A stretch of 64,000 nt of DNA, taken from assembly GCA_016706865.1 (NCBI GenBank), contig JADJIS010000002.1, positions 1,178,001 to 1,242,000 on the forward strand, read 5' to 3'. The translations under genes and the position numbers were made by a program. A model generated the notes under the pieces. The model saw nothing but the letters and a program-made list of their open reading frames with translations. It was not told the DNA's origin and did not search any database. Of the stretch, positions 1-8,164 are shown piece after piece (the first letter of the stretch is position 1; the number at the start of each line of letters is the position of its first letter). The stretch is from Bacteroidota bacterium. Lineage in GTDB: Bacteria > Bacteroidota > Bacteroidia > Chitinophagales > BACL12.

Positions 1-423
1 GGTCCCGGAAATTCCACACAAAAAGATATATTACCTTACCCTTATGCCGATTTTATTTTTGCAACTATTATTGAAGAATACGGATTATTTGGTGCTGTTA
101 TATTTATCTTTTTATATCTCGTTTTATTATATCGCTGCATTAAAATAGTGATAAAAGCACCGAGCAGTTTTGGTGCCTTACTAGCCGTAGGTTTAGGATT
201 GTGTTTAACAATTCAAGCCTTCGCAAACATGGCGGTAGCAGTGCACTTGGTGCCAACTACAGGATTAACATTACCATTGGTAAGCATGGGTGGAACATCA
301 CTCTGGTTTACCAGTTTAAGTATAGGAATTATATTAAGTGTAAGTCGCGAAATAGAAGTAAAAGAAGAAAAAGATTCGGCGAAGGCAGAGGAGGAAGAGG
401 ATGTTATTTTGGAAGGGGAATGA
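1..423 (+). CDS. ftsW: Cell division protein FtsW, C-terminal part (cut by window edge)
   Basis: This open frame enters from the left edge, so only the last 140 residues are visible. FtsW is a SEDS-family peptidoglycan glycosyltransferase of the divisome in the inner membrane. The visible part opens with the family signature GNSTQK..LP followed by DFIFA and a Glu-Glu-Tyr-Gly segment, then two or three hydrophobic helices, then the late SEDS motif around PTTGLTLPLVSMGGTS. The tail after the last helix is short and very acidic (KEEKDSAKAEEEEDVILEGE). It precedes murG by 93 bp in the same direction, the usual dcw order. RodA is the main alternative, but the position next to murG-murC-ftsQA favours FtsW. 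Confidence 0.93.
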   Translation, partial: GPGNSTQKDILPYPYADFIFATIIEEYGLFGAVIFIFLYLVLLYRCIKIVIKAPSSFGALLAVGLGLCLTIQAFANMAVAVHLVPTTGLTLPLVSMGGTSLWFTSLSIGIILSVSREIEVKEEKDSAKAEEEEDVILEGE

Positions 424-449
424 ATTGTAATACGTGATGTAGTTGTGTT

Positions 450-484
450 GTCCTATGTCCTATGTCATATGTCCTACGTCCTTG
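450..484 (+). repeat. Heptamer tandem repeat, word GTCCTAT x5
   Basis: Five consecutive 7-bp units, GTCCTAT, GTCCTAT, GTCATAT, GTCCTAC and GTCCTTG, fill most of the ftsW-murG gap. The same word recurs at 37628-37669 and, reversed, at 9664-9698. Confidence 0.85.
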
Positions 485-516
485 AAAAGCGTCGTGGCAA
501 AACAACTAATTAAAAT

Positions 517-1620
517 ATGAAGCAACCAATAAAAATATTAATCAGCGGCGGTGGAACAGGGGGACATATTTTTCCTGCAATTGCTATTGCCAACGAGATC
601 AGGAGGAGAGAACCTGATGCTGATATTTTATTTGTTGGTGCGGAAAATAAAATGGAAATGGAAAAGGTTCCAAAGGCGGGATATAAAATTGAAGGTTTAT
701 GGATAAGTGGATTTCACCGCGGATTGGATATGCGCAATTTTAGTTTTCCATTTAAATTAATATCAAGTTATTTCAGATCAGGTGCAATTGTAAGAAAATT
801 TAAACCTGATGTAGCTGTTGGAACCGGTGGTTTTGCAAGCGGACCTGCATTAAATGCAGCAATAAGAAATGGAGTTCCGGCTTTAATACAGGAACAAAAT
901 TCATATCCCGGGGTTACAAATAAAATTTTATCGCGTAAAGCAAAAAAGGTTTGTGTGGCATACGACGGAATGGATAAATATTTTCCCGGTGAAAAAGTAG
1001 TTAAAACCGGAAATCCTGTCCGCCAAAGTATTATTTTATGCAACGTTAAACCGGAAAAAGCACGCAAAGATTTTGACCTCGATCTGGATAGTAAAATATT
1101 ATTAGTGGTAGGAGGAAGTTTAGGTTCCAGAACATTAAATAATTGTGTGAAGGCAGGACTGGATAAATTGCGAGATGCAAATATTCAGGTTTTGTGGCAA
1201 ACAGGTTCCTTATTATTTGACGAATGTAAGTCGACAGCGAAAGGTTACGACAATATAAAAGTTTTTGATTTTATAACCAATATAGATCATGCTTATGCTG
1301 CTGCCGATGTAATTGTTTCCAGAGCCGGAGCAATAGCAATTTCTGAATTATGTCTTGTTGGTAAACCTGTTATTCTGGTTCCATTTCCATCTGCCGCGGA
1401 AGATCATCAGACCAAAAATGCAATGGCACTTGTTCGTGGAGAGGCTGCAATTCATATCAGCGATAAAGCTGCACAAAATGAATTGGTTATAGCGGCAATA
1501 AATTTGTTGAATAACGAAACAAAAAGAAAAACTTTATCAGAAAATATTAAGGGATTTGCAATTCCAGATGCAGCGGAAAGAATTGTGGAAGAGGTTTTTA
1601 AAATGATGAGTAAAAATTAA
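517..1620 (+). CDS. murG: UDP-GlcNAc:undecaprenyl-PP-MurNAc-pentapeptide GlcNAc transferase MurG
   Basis: MurG makes lipid II by transferring GlcNAc from UDP-GlcNAc to lipid I at the cytoplasmic face of the membrane. At 367 residues it has the normal family length. The glycine-rich loop GGGTGGH is at residues 11-17, followed by FPAIAIA. The N-domain motif GTGGFASGPAL lies near residue 105 and is followed by QEQNSYPG. The C-terminal nucleotide-binding region reads SRAGAIAISEL and later PFPSAAEDHQTKNA, which carries the usual H-Q-x-x-N pattern. It is followed 12 bp later by murC in the same direction, so the two are probably cotranscribed. Confidence 0.97.
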   Translation: MKQPIKILISGGGTGGHIFPAIAIANEIRRREPDADILFVGAENKMEMEKVPKAGYKIEGLWISGFHRGLDMRNFSFPFKLISSYFRSGAIVRKFKPDVAVGTGGFASGPALNAAIRNGVPALIQEQNSYPGVTNKILSRKAKKVCVAYDGMDKYFPGEKVVKTGNPVRQSIILCNVKPEKARKDFDLDLDSKILLVVGGSLGSRTLNNCVKAGLDKLRDANIQVLWQTGSLLFDECKSTAKGYDNIKVFDFITNIDHAYAAADVIVSRAGAIAISELCLVGKPVILVPFPSAAEDHQTKNAMALVRGEAAIHISDKAAQNELVIAAINLLNNETKRKTLSENIKGFAIPDAAERIVEEVFKMMSKN

Positions 1621-1632
1621 TTATTTAGAATA

Positions 1633-2979
1633 ATGCAATTGGATAAAATTAAAAATGTGTATTTCGTAGGTATCGGAGGCATCGGTATGAGCGCACTTGC
1701 ACGTTATTTTAATTTGCAGGGAGCAAAAGTTTCCGGTTACGATCGCACTCCCACCAATCTTACGGATCAATTGCAAAAGGAAGGAATTTTAATACATTTT
1801 GAAGATAATATTGAATTAATTGATAAGGATGCTGAACTGGTTATTTATACTCCGGCTATTCCTAAAAATCACAAAGAATTAAATTATATCATCTCCAATA
1901 ATTACCCTTTATATAAACGTTCCGAAGTGTTGGGAATGTTGAGTCGCGATAAATTTACTATTGCAGTAAGCGGTTCACATGGTAAGACAACCGTTTCCGG
2001 TATGATTACCTGGATCTTAAAAAATTCGGGTTACGATTGCACTGCTTTTTTGGGAGGAATTTGTTCCAACTTCAATTCAAATTTTGTACACGGCGAAAAT
2101 GATGTAATGGTTGCTGAAGCTGATGAATACGATAGGTCCTTCATGCGATTATTTCCGAATATTACCGTGGTAACTGCCGTGGATTCCGACCATCTCGAAA
2201 TTTACGGAACACAGGCTGAAGTGGAAAAGGCATTCATCGAATTTGCGAATAAAACAGAAATAGGAGGCGAAATTATAATTAAGGCCGGATTGCCGATCAT
2301 TCCATTTTTAGAGCAACATGTCACCCAATATGCTCTGGAAAATAAGGAGGCAGATCTTTGGGTTTCCAATTATAAAATAACATTAACCGGAAGTGAAGTG
2401 GAATTGAGCAACGGAATTCGTTATACACTTAAATATCCCGGAATTCATAATATTGAAAATTCAGTTGCAGCCGTTGCTGTTGCATTGCAATTGGGAATTA
2501 CCAATGAAAACATTTCTGAGTCACTGAATACTTTCCAGGGAATATATCGTCGCTTTGAATTAGTTGCCTCCAATAATAAAACTGTTTATATCGACGATTA
2601 TGCTCATCACCCGGAAGAAATAAGAATGTTTTTGCTGAGTCTGCGTGCAATTTACAAGGATAAAAAGATCACTGCAATTTTTCAGCCTCATCTCTTTACA
2701 AGAACACGAGATCTTGCCGATGGATTTGCCGCAAGTCTTGATCTTGCGGATGAGATCATTTTAATGCCAATTTATCCTGCAAGAGAAGAACCTATTGAAG
2801 GGGTAACTTCTGATATTATTTTAAGCAGAATAAAAAATCCCCGAAAACGAATTTTAAACAAAGAGGAACTTTTACATCATATTAACGAAAACGAGTTTGA
2901 GATCCTTTGTACCATTGGTGCAGGCGACATTGATAAAATGATAAAACCTATTGCTGAAATCATAAATACCAGATCATGA
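1633..2979 (+). CDS. murC: UDP-N-acetylmuramate--L-alanine ligase MurC
   Basis: MurC adds L-Ala to UDP-MurNAc using ATP, the first peptide step of peptidoglycan precursor synthesis in the cytosol. The 448 residues match the family. The N-terminal Rossmann motif GIGGIGMSALA is at residues 13-23, the ATP P-loop GSHGKTT at 114-120, and the Mur-ligase Asp-Glu region (EADEYDRSF) near 165. The C-terminal domain contains DDYAHHPEEI and FQPHLFTRTRDL, typical of MurC rather than MurD, E or F. The last 4 bp overlap the start of ftsQ, indicating translational coupling. Confidence 0.97.
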   Translation: MQLDKIKNVYFVGIGGIGMSALARYFNLQGAKVSGYDRTPTNLTDQLQKEGILIHFEDNIELIDKDAELVIYTPAIPKNHKELNYIISNNYPLYKRSEVLGMLSRDKFTIAVSGSHGKTTVSGMITWILKNSGYDCTAFLGGICSNFNSNFVHGENDVMVAEADEYDRSFMRLFPNITVVTAVDSDHLEIYGTQAEVEKAFIEFANKTEIGGEIIIKAGLPIIPFLEQHVTQYALENKEADLWVSNYKITLTGSEVELSNGIRYTLKYPGIHNIENSVAAVAVALQLGITNENISESLNTFQGIYRRFELVASNNKTVYIDDYAHHPEEIRMFLLSLRAIYKDKKITAIFQPHLFTRTRDLADGFAASLDLADEIILMPIYPAREEPIEGVTSDIILSRIKNPRKRILNKEELLHHINENEFEILCTIGAGDIDKMIKPIAEIINTRS

Positions 2980-3764
2980 GCATGAAAAAGAAAATATTTC
3001 GCGTTTTTGGTTTTCTGTTGATACTTACATGTGTTACAGGATTGGTATTGTTAACCTCTTTTAATTCTAAAAAACAGGAAGCTGTTGTGTGTGGAAAGGT
3101 AGATATTTTGATCGATCACGATAAGAATATCTTTTTTCTGGATGCATCTGACATAAAATCGCTTTTAATTAACTCATTTGGCGATTCCGTTAAAGGCGAC
3201 AGAATTAAAAATATAGCAGTTGGACGAATAGAAAAAGTAATCGAAGAAAATGATTTTGTGCAGGATGCAGAAAGTTGGTTGGATGCAAATGGTGAATTAC
3301 ATATCAATATTGTACAGAAACAACCACTTGCACGAGTTATTAACAGCAGTGGTGTGAATTATTATATCACTGAAAAAGGAAATAAGATGCCTATCAGCAC
3401 TAAATTTACGAGTCGTGTTCCTGTTGTTACCGGAAACATTAAAGAAGGCACTTATAACTCAAACATGATAGAAACTCAGGTGCTTAAAAACGTGTTGGAA
3501 TTATCGCGTTTTATTCATGCAAATACTTTCTGGAATGCCCAGATCGAACAGATCTTCGTCGCTGATAACGGCGAGTTTATTTTAATTCCGAAGTTGGGCG
3601 ATCATAAAATTGAGTTTGGAGGAATTAATGAGATGCAGGAAAAATTCAATAAACTCGAAATATTTTATAAAGAGGGATTGAATTATATGGGTTGGGAAAA
3701 ATATGAAACTATTAAACTTGACTATAAGGGTCAGGTTGTTTGTGATAAAAAAATGCAACTATGA
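2976..3764 (+). CDS. ftsQ: Cell division protein FtsQ/DivIB
   Basis: FtsQ is a bitopic membrane protein that recruits later divisome members. The 262 residues show a short basic cytoplasmic tip (MSMKKKIFR), one membrane helix at about residues 8-27, and then a periplasmic region. A POTRA/FtsQ-like beta domain covers roughly 40-200, with the recognisable stretch GELHINIVQKQPLARV followed by YYITEKGNKMP. Sequence conservation in this family is weak, so the call leans on topology and on the position between murC and ftsA. It overlaps both neighbours by 4 bp (ATGA type), so murC-ftsQ-ftsA is likely one translationally coupled unit. FtsL and ddl are absent from this stretch. Confidence 0.9.
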   Translation: MSMKKKIFRVFGFLLILTCVTGLVLLTSFNSKKQEAVVCGKVDILIDHDKNIFFLDASDIKSLLINSFGDSVKGDRIKNIAVGRIEKVIEENDFVQDAESWLDANGELHINIVQKQPLARVINSSGVNYYITEKGNKMPISTKFTSRVPVVTGNIKEGTYNSNMIETQVLKNVLELSRFIHANTFWNAQIEQIFVADNGEFILIPKLGDHKIEFGGINEMQEKFNKLEIFYKEGLNYMGWEKYETIKLDYKGQVVCDKKMQL

Positions 3765-5173
3765 ACAACAGTAATCGAATTATTACAGGTCTCGATATCG
3801 GCACAACAAAAATTTGTGTTATCGTAGGACAAATGACAGATAATGGAAAGATCCAGATTCTCGGAATGGGAAAAGCCGATTCTTTTGGAGTAATGCGCGG
3901 AGTTGTTGCCAATATTGACAAAACCGTTGAAGCAATAAAACTTGCAGTTCAGGAAGCACAGGAAAAAAGTGGCGTTGAAATTCACGATGTATATGTCGGA
4001 ATTGCCGGTCAACATATTAAAAGTTTGCAACATCGCGACATTTTCACTCGTAACGATGCGGAAAATGAGATTTCAATGGATGATATCGATCAGATGGTAC
4101 TCAATATGCATAAATTGGTACTTCCTCCGGGCGATCGCATCATTCACGTTTTACCACAAGAATTTATTGTTGATGGCGAACAGGGAATTAAAGATCCTAT
4201 CGGCATGAGTGGTGTGCGCCTCGAAGCCAATTTCCATATTATCACCGGACAAATTGCCGCGGCAAAAAATATTTTTAAATGTGTGGAAAAAGCCGGATTA
4301 AAAGTTATTGATCTCGTGCTCGAACCATTGGCATCATCTGAATCAGTTTTAAGTGAAGAGGAAAAGGAAGCGGGTGTTGCTTTAGTGGATATTGGTGGTG
4401 GAACAACAGATATCGCAATTTTTCAGGATGGAATTATCAGACATACTGCAGTTATTCCTTTGGGTGGAAATATTATCACCGAAGATATTAAGGAAGGTTG
4501 TATGATCATGAAAAATCAGGCAGAAATATTAAAAATTAAATTCGGTTCCGCACTAGCTACGGAAACAGAGGATAATGAAATTATTTCTATTACAGGATTA
4601 AAAGGACGTGAACCAAAAGAAATAAAAGTAGAAAATCTCGCTAGAATAATTCAAGCGAGAATGGAAGAAATTTTGGAACACGTTTATTACGAAATTAAAT
4701 TATCCGGCCATCACAAAAAATTGATCGGCGGAATTGTAATAACAGGCGGTGGAGCACAATTAAAACATTTAGTGCAACTGGCATCCTATATCACCGGAAT
4801 GGATGCACGCGTAGGATATCCCACAGAACATATTTCAAAATCAAAAGTGGAAGATATTCGTCATCCGATGTATGCCACTGCTGTAGGTTTAATTTTGAAA
4901 GGTTGTGATGATAGAAATTTCAGAAATTTTGAACCGACAACGGAAAATGTAAATCCAAAACAGGAAGTTAAAAATGTTGTTCCGGAGAATGTGATGAACA
5001 ATAATATTTTGCAAAATAATTCAGTTGATGTTGCGGTGGAAAATGAAATGCGTGAAGAAGAAAATGAATCCACTCAACAAGATCGCAAAAATGCAAAACC
5101 AGGATGGCTGAAAAGTATGCTTTCGAATACTAAAAAATGGTTCGAAGAAGATGATGTTTCAGACTTTAAATGA
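3761..5173 (+). CDS. ftsA: Cell division protein FtsA
   Basis: FtsA is the actin-like ATPase that tethers FtsZ to the membrane. Phosphate-1 motif GLDIGTTK is at residues 10-17 and phosphate-2 DIGGGTTDIAIF near 209-220; the adenosine-binding GGIVITGGGAQL lies near 325. It is 470 residues, about 50 longer than many FtsA proteins, because a low-complexity Asn/Glu-rich linker follows residue 385. The last residues, with GWLKSML and KKWFEED, form an amphipathic helix typical of the FtsA membrane-targeting tail. It starts within the ftsQ stop (4-bp overlap). The next gene is a small non-division gene, which separates ftsA from ftsZ by about 720 bp. Confidence 0.97.
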   Translation: MNNSNRIITGLDIGTTKICVIVGQMTDNGKIQILGMGKADSFGVMRGVVANIDKTVEAIKLAVQEAQEKSGVEIHDVYVGIAGQHIKSLQHRDIFTRNDAENEISMDDIDQMVLNMHKLVLPPGDRIIHVLPQEFIVDGEQGIKDPIGMSGVRLEANFHIITGQIAAAKNIFKCVEKAGLKVIDLVLEPLASSESVLSEEEKEAGVALVDIGGGTTDIAIFQDGIIRHTAVIPLGGNIITEDIKEGCMIMKNQAEILKIKFGSALATETEDNEIISITGLKGREPKEIKVENLARIIQARMEEILEHVYYEIKLSGHHKKLIGGIVITGGGAQLKHLVQLASYITGMDARVGYPTEHISKSKVEDIRHPMYATAVGLILKGCDDRNFRNFEPTTENVNPKQEVKNVVPENVMNNNILQNNSVDVAVENEMREEENESTQQDRKNAKPGWLKSMLSNTKKWFEEDDVSDFK

Positions 5174-5207
5174 TTTGGTAATCTGGTAATTGTCAATTTG
5201 GTAATTG
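5172..5207 (+). repeat. Left inverted repeat flanking the four-helix-bundle gene
   Basis: Immediately at the ftsA stop, the sequence carries repeated TTTGGTAA/TCTGGTAA units with TTGTCAATTTGGTAATTG. Its reverse complement reappears, nearly identical over about 29 bp, at 5757-5785, so the small gene between them sits inside an inverted-repeat pair. Confidence 0.75.
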
Positions 5208-5336
5208 CTAGACACCCTTAAGATTGATTTAACATTGAAAAATTTATATCACCATAAAGTATTAAAGATTATGTAGAATTGAAAGAAAAATATACTGAAA
5301 ATCATATTGTTTTCCCTTAACCCTTAAAAACGAAAT

Positions 5337-5693
5337 ATGAATGCTGAAGAGTTGAAGTTGCGAACTAAGCAGTTTGCAATTAATATCATTAAGTTCTTTG
5401 ATTCGATAAGTAGTGATTCAAAAAGTTTGAGAATAATTCAAAACCAATTGATCAGATCTGCAACTTCCGTTGCTGCTAATTATAGAGCAGCCTGCAGAAG
5501 CAGATCCAAAGCTGAGTTTATTTCTAAAATTAAAATTGTAGAAGAAGAATCAGATGAAAGTCAATTTTGGATTGAACTACTTATTGAAAGTGGAATTGTG
5601 AGAAAAGAAAAAATAGAGTTCCTGTTAATTGAAGCAACTCACTTAACAAAAATTTTTTCCGCCTCTGCCAAAACTGCTAAAACAAACAAATAA
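5337..5693 (+). CDS. Four helix bundle protein (23S rRNA intervening-sequence protein family)
   Basis: The 118-residue protein matches the four-helix-bundle / IVS protein family, first known from insertions in 23S rRNA genes. Seen here: a start with MNAEELKLRTKQFAINII, then a central conserved stretch with NQLIRSATSVAANYRAACR, then KAEFISKIKIVEEESDESQFWIE without strong hydrophobic segments. The order of amphipathic helices fits four helices. It is a soluble protein of unsettled function; relatives form pentamers and include DGR accessory protein Avd, but no reverse transcriptase or template repeat is nearby. It sits between ftsA and ftsZ in the same direction, framed by inverted repeats, which suggests insertion into the division cluster. 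Confidence 0.9.
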   Translation: MNAEELKLRTKQFAINIIKFFDSISSDSKSLRIIQNQLIRSATSVAANYRAACRSRSKAEFISKIKIVEEESDESQFWIELLIESGIVRKEKIEFLLIEATHLTKIFSASAKTAKTNK

Positions 5694-5723
5694 ATGGATA
5701 AATGTTAATAGGAAAATAAATTC

Positions 5724-5864
5724 TCCGGTAATAGAAGAAGTATCATCCGGAGCAATCAATTACCAAATTGACAATTACCAAATTGAAAATATCAAAATCA
5801 TCAACGGGTAATAAAAGTCCCCGGTCATAATAAAATTATCATCGGGGAAATCAATTACCAAATT
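5724..5864 (+). repeat. Duplicated hairpin plus CAATTACCAAATT unit upstream of ftsZ
   Basis: Two related units lie in the ftsZ leader. Unit one is a hairpin at 5724-5751 (TCCGG arm, CCGGA arm) followed by the double CAATTACCAAATTG at 5757-5785. Unit two is a stronger hairpin at 5819-5847, whose CCCCGGTCATAAT arm pairs with ATTATCATCGGGG (one mismatch and one G-T pair), followed by CAATTACCAAATT at 5852-5864. No T-run follows either hairpin, so they are not simple terminators. Confidence 0.7.
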
Positions 5865-5896
5865 AACAAATTATTAAACTATTAAATTAAAAAGCA

Positions 5897-7684
5897 ATGT
5901 ACTTCGACGTACCGAAAGAACAATCATCCATAATAAAAGTAATCGGTGTAGGCGGTGGCGGCTCTAATGCTGTAAACCACATGTTCATGCAGGGAATTAA
6001 GGATGTAAACTTTGTGATCTGTAATACCGACCACCAGGCTTTGGAAATGAGTCCTGTTCCAAATAAAATTCAATTGGGACCAAGTCTTACAAAAGGCAGG
6101 GGAGCGGGTTCTCATCCGAGTGTTGGCCAACAGGCCACGATGGAAAGTCTGCAGGAAATAAAAGCCTTACTTGAAAAAAATACCGAGATGGTTTTTATAA
6201 CTGCTGGAATGGGCGGTGGAACCGGAACCGGTGGTGCACCTGTTATTGCAAAACTTGCAAAGGAAATGGGAATTCTTACCATTGGAATTGTTACAGTTCC
6301 TTTCGGATTTGAAGGAAAAAGAAGAAAATCGCAGGCACATGAAGGTCTCGAAACATTAAAACATTTTGTTGATGCAATTTTAATTGTATCCAATGATAAA
6401 TTGCGCGACATGTTCGGCAATCTTGCGTGGAATGATGCCTTTGCAAAAGCAGATGATATATTAACAACCGCAGCAAAAGGAATTGCAGAAATTATTACTG
6501 TTCCGGGTTATGTGAATGTCGATTTTGAAGATGTAAAAACAGTATTACGCGATAGCGGATTGGCAATAATGGGTTCAGGAAGTTCTGATGGTGATGATCG
6601 TGCTATTAATGCTGTGAAAGATGCATTGGAATCGCCATTATTAAATGATAATGATATTCGCGGAGCAAGAAATATTTTATTAAACATTTCTTCCGGAGTT
6701 AAACCGGTATTGATGGATGAAATTGCAGAGATCACCGATTTTGTTCAGGAAGCAGCTGGTAATGATTGTGATATTATCTGGGGAAATTGCACCGACGAAA
6801 CACTTGGTGATAAATTAATGGTGACCGTTATCGCAACAGGATTTGAGACCATTGAAGAACGCAGTCGCAGGGTAAAAGAAAGCACTTATAAAATAACGCA
6901 TATCGACACCAATGCTTTATTAAATAAAATGCTTGAACCCAAAATACACGAAAAAGAAGAAGATGTTGAAGTTAAGGAAAAGGAAGAATATTCCATTCAT
7001 TTAAAAAGCGATAATAAACCGGAAGAAAAAAAAATAAAAAAGGAAGAGGATACTAATCCCCGTCAGTTCAGTTTCGATTTTGATATGTATGGTGTTCCGG
7101 ATTTAAAGGTGGAGGAAGAAATAGAAGAACTTGTTAACGAGCAGGAACCAATTATTACCAAGGAAGAGCCGATCACGGAAATTGTTGCGGAAGAAAAAGA
7201 ATTTCTTACTATAAATGAGGAACAGAACACAAATGAAATAGTTGCGGAAATTAAAATTGAAGAGGTTATATCTGAAATTCCGGAAGAAAAAATAGAAACT
7301 CCTGTAATTAAGGAAGAACCATTTTTCGAAATAAAAAAAGAAACCCGTGAACCGTTTATTGAACCTGTAATTAATAAACAGGAAATAAAACCGGTAGAAC
7401 AAAAACCGGAACCTAAATCTTTTATCACTAACGAAGATAAAATGGGTTTGGTAAATAATCAGAGCAACGACAGGATCAATCGCCTCAAAAGCATGAGCAT
7501 GAAATTAGGCAATAATAATTTGGAAGAATTAGAAAAAGTTCCTGCCTATTTACGCCGCAATGTCGAACTGGAAGAAACTCCCGATGCAAGAGAGATCAAC
7601 GTTTCCAAATACAATATCGTAGACGGCGAAAATGGCCCGGAATTAAAAAAGAATAATTCTTTTTTGCATGATAATGTTGACTAA
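5897..7684 (+). CDS. ftsZ: Cell division protein FtsZ with long acidic C-terminal extension
   Basis: FtsZ is the tubulin-like GTPase that forms the division ring. The N-terminal GVGGGGSNAVNHM is at residues 17-29, and the tubulin signature GMGGGTGTGGAPV at about 104-116. The GTPase core ends near residue 325. A roughly 200-residue linker rich in Glu, Lys, Ile and Pro follows (345-540), then the conserved tail motif VPAYLRRNVEL from residue 548, the likely site for FtsA binding. At 595 residues it is much longer than E. coli FtsZ (383), as is common in this phylum. No close promoter word is obvious; the 200-bp leader holds duplicated hairpins. A terminator follows at 7706. Confidence 0.98.
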   Translation: MYFDVPKEQSSIIKVIGVGGGGSNAVNHMFMQGIKDVNFVICNTDHQALEMSPVPNKIQLGPSLTKGRGAGSHPSVGQQATMESLQEIKALLEKNTEMVFITAGMGGGTGTGGAPVIAKLAKEMGILTIGIVTVPFGFEGKRRKSQAHEGLETLKHFVDAILIVSNDKLRDMFGNLAWNDAFAKADDILTTAAKGIAEIITVPGYVNVDFEDVKTVLRDSGLAIMGSGSSDGDDRAINAVKDALESPLLNDNDIRGARNILLNISSGVKPVLMDEIAEITDFVQEAAGNDCDIIWGNCTDETLGDKLMVTVIATGFETIEERSRRVKESTYKITHIDTNALLNKMLEPKIHEKEEDVEVKEKEEYSIHLKSDNKPEEKKIKKEEDTNPRQFSFDFDMYGVPDLKVEEEIEELVNEQEPIITKEEPITEIVAEEKEFLTINEEQNTNEIVAEIKIEEVISEIPEEKIETPVIKEEPFFEIKKETREPFIEPVINKQEIKPVEQKPEPKSFITNEDKMGLVNNQSNDRINRLKSMSMKLGNNNLEELEKVPAYLRRNVELEETPDAREINVSKYNIVDGENGPELKKNNSFLHDNVD

Positions 7685-7705
7685 ATAATGTTTTACAATA
7701 CTATT

Positions 7706-7740
7706 AAAAAAGAGTTGGTTTAATTACTGACTCTTTTTTT
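7706..7740 (+). terminator. Rho-independent terminator after ftsZ
   Basis: AAAAAGAGT pairs with ACTCTTTTT around a 14-nt loop and runs into a T-tract, 22 bp after the ftsZ stop. It closes the division cluster. Confidence 0.8.
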
Positions 7741-8164
7741 GTGCCTCACAGAATTTAAAAAGGGAACACAGATAACGCTGATTTGGCTGATTTAAAAGGA
7801 TTTCCAACCTTAGAGTTTCCCCACAGTAACGCCACTTAGGGTGTGACGTCGGAGCTCGGTATCATTGCTGTATCTTGTGGGGACACAAATGGAAATTACT
7901 AAATTTTATTATAAGATTATTAATCGGAAGAAAAACGGGCCTCATCAGGTTCGAAGCTCCACACCTGACGTGTCCCCACAGAGTTACGCGCAGCGAACTC
8001 TGTGGATGCGAAGTCTAAGTTTACATGTTACGTATTCGCAAAATTTTCTTCAATCCAAGAAATAAAGTATTTATTTGTCATGTTTAATTCCTCCTCCGAA
8101 TCCACAGTTCCCTTCGGGTAACTCTGAGGGGACACAGTTGGGTGGAGAGAATTAATTCTATATA
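7741..8164. repeat. Gene-free stretch with hairpin repeats of the GTGTCCCCACAG family
   Basis: No convincing gene is present. The stretch carries several copies of one motif: TTTCCCCACAG at 7816, TTGTGGGGACA at 7875, GTGTCCCCACAGAGTTAC at 7970-7987 (reverse orientation) and GTAACTCTGAGGGGACAC at 8118-8135. A perfect 10-bp stem, CCACAGAGTT with AACTCTGTGG, forms at 7976-8005 with a 10-nt loop. A short direct repeat of GCTGATTT occurs near 7780. Related motifs lie at 11583-11600 and 56161-56375. Confidence 0.7.

Noticed and set aside
5337..5693. Diversity-generating retroelement accessory gene (Avd)
   Set aside because: No reverse transcriptase, template repeat or variable target gene is present nearby.
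7865..8065. 66-codon frame in the gap after ftsZ
   Set aside because: It runs through hairpin repeats, has no promoter word and no recognisable protein features.
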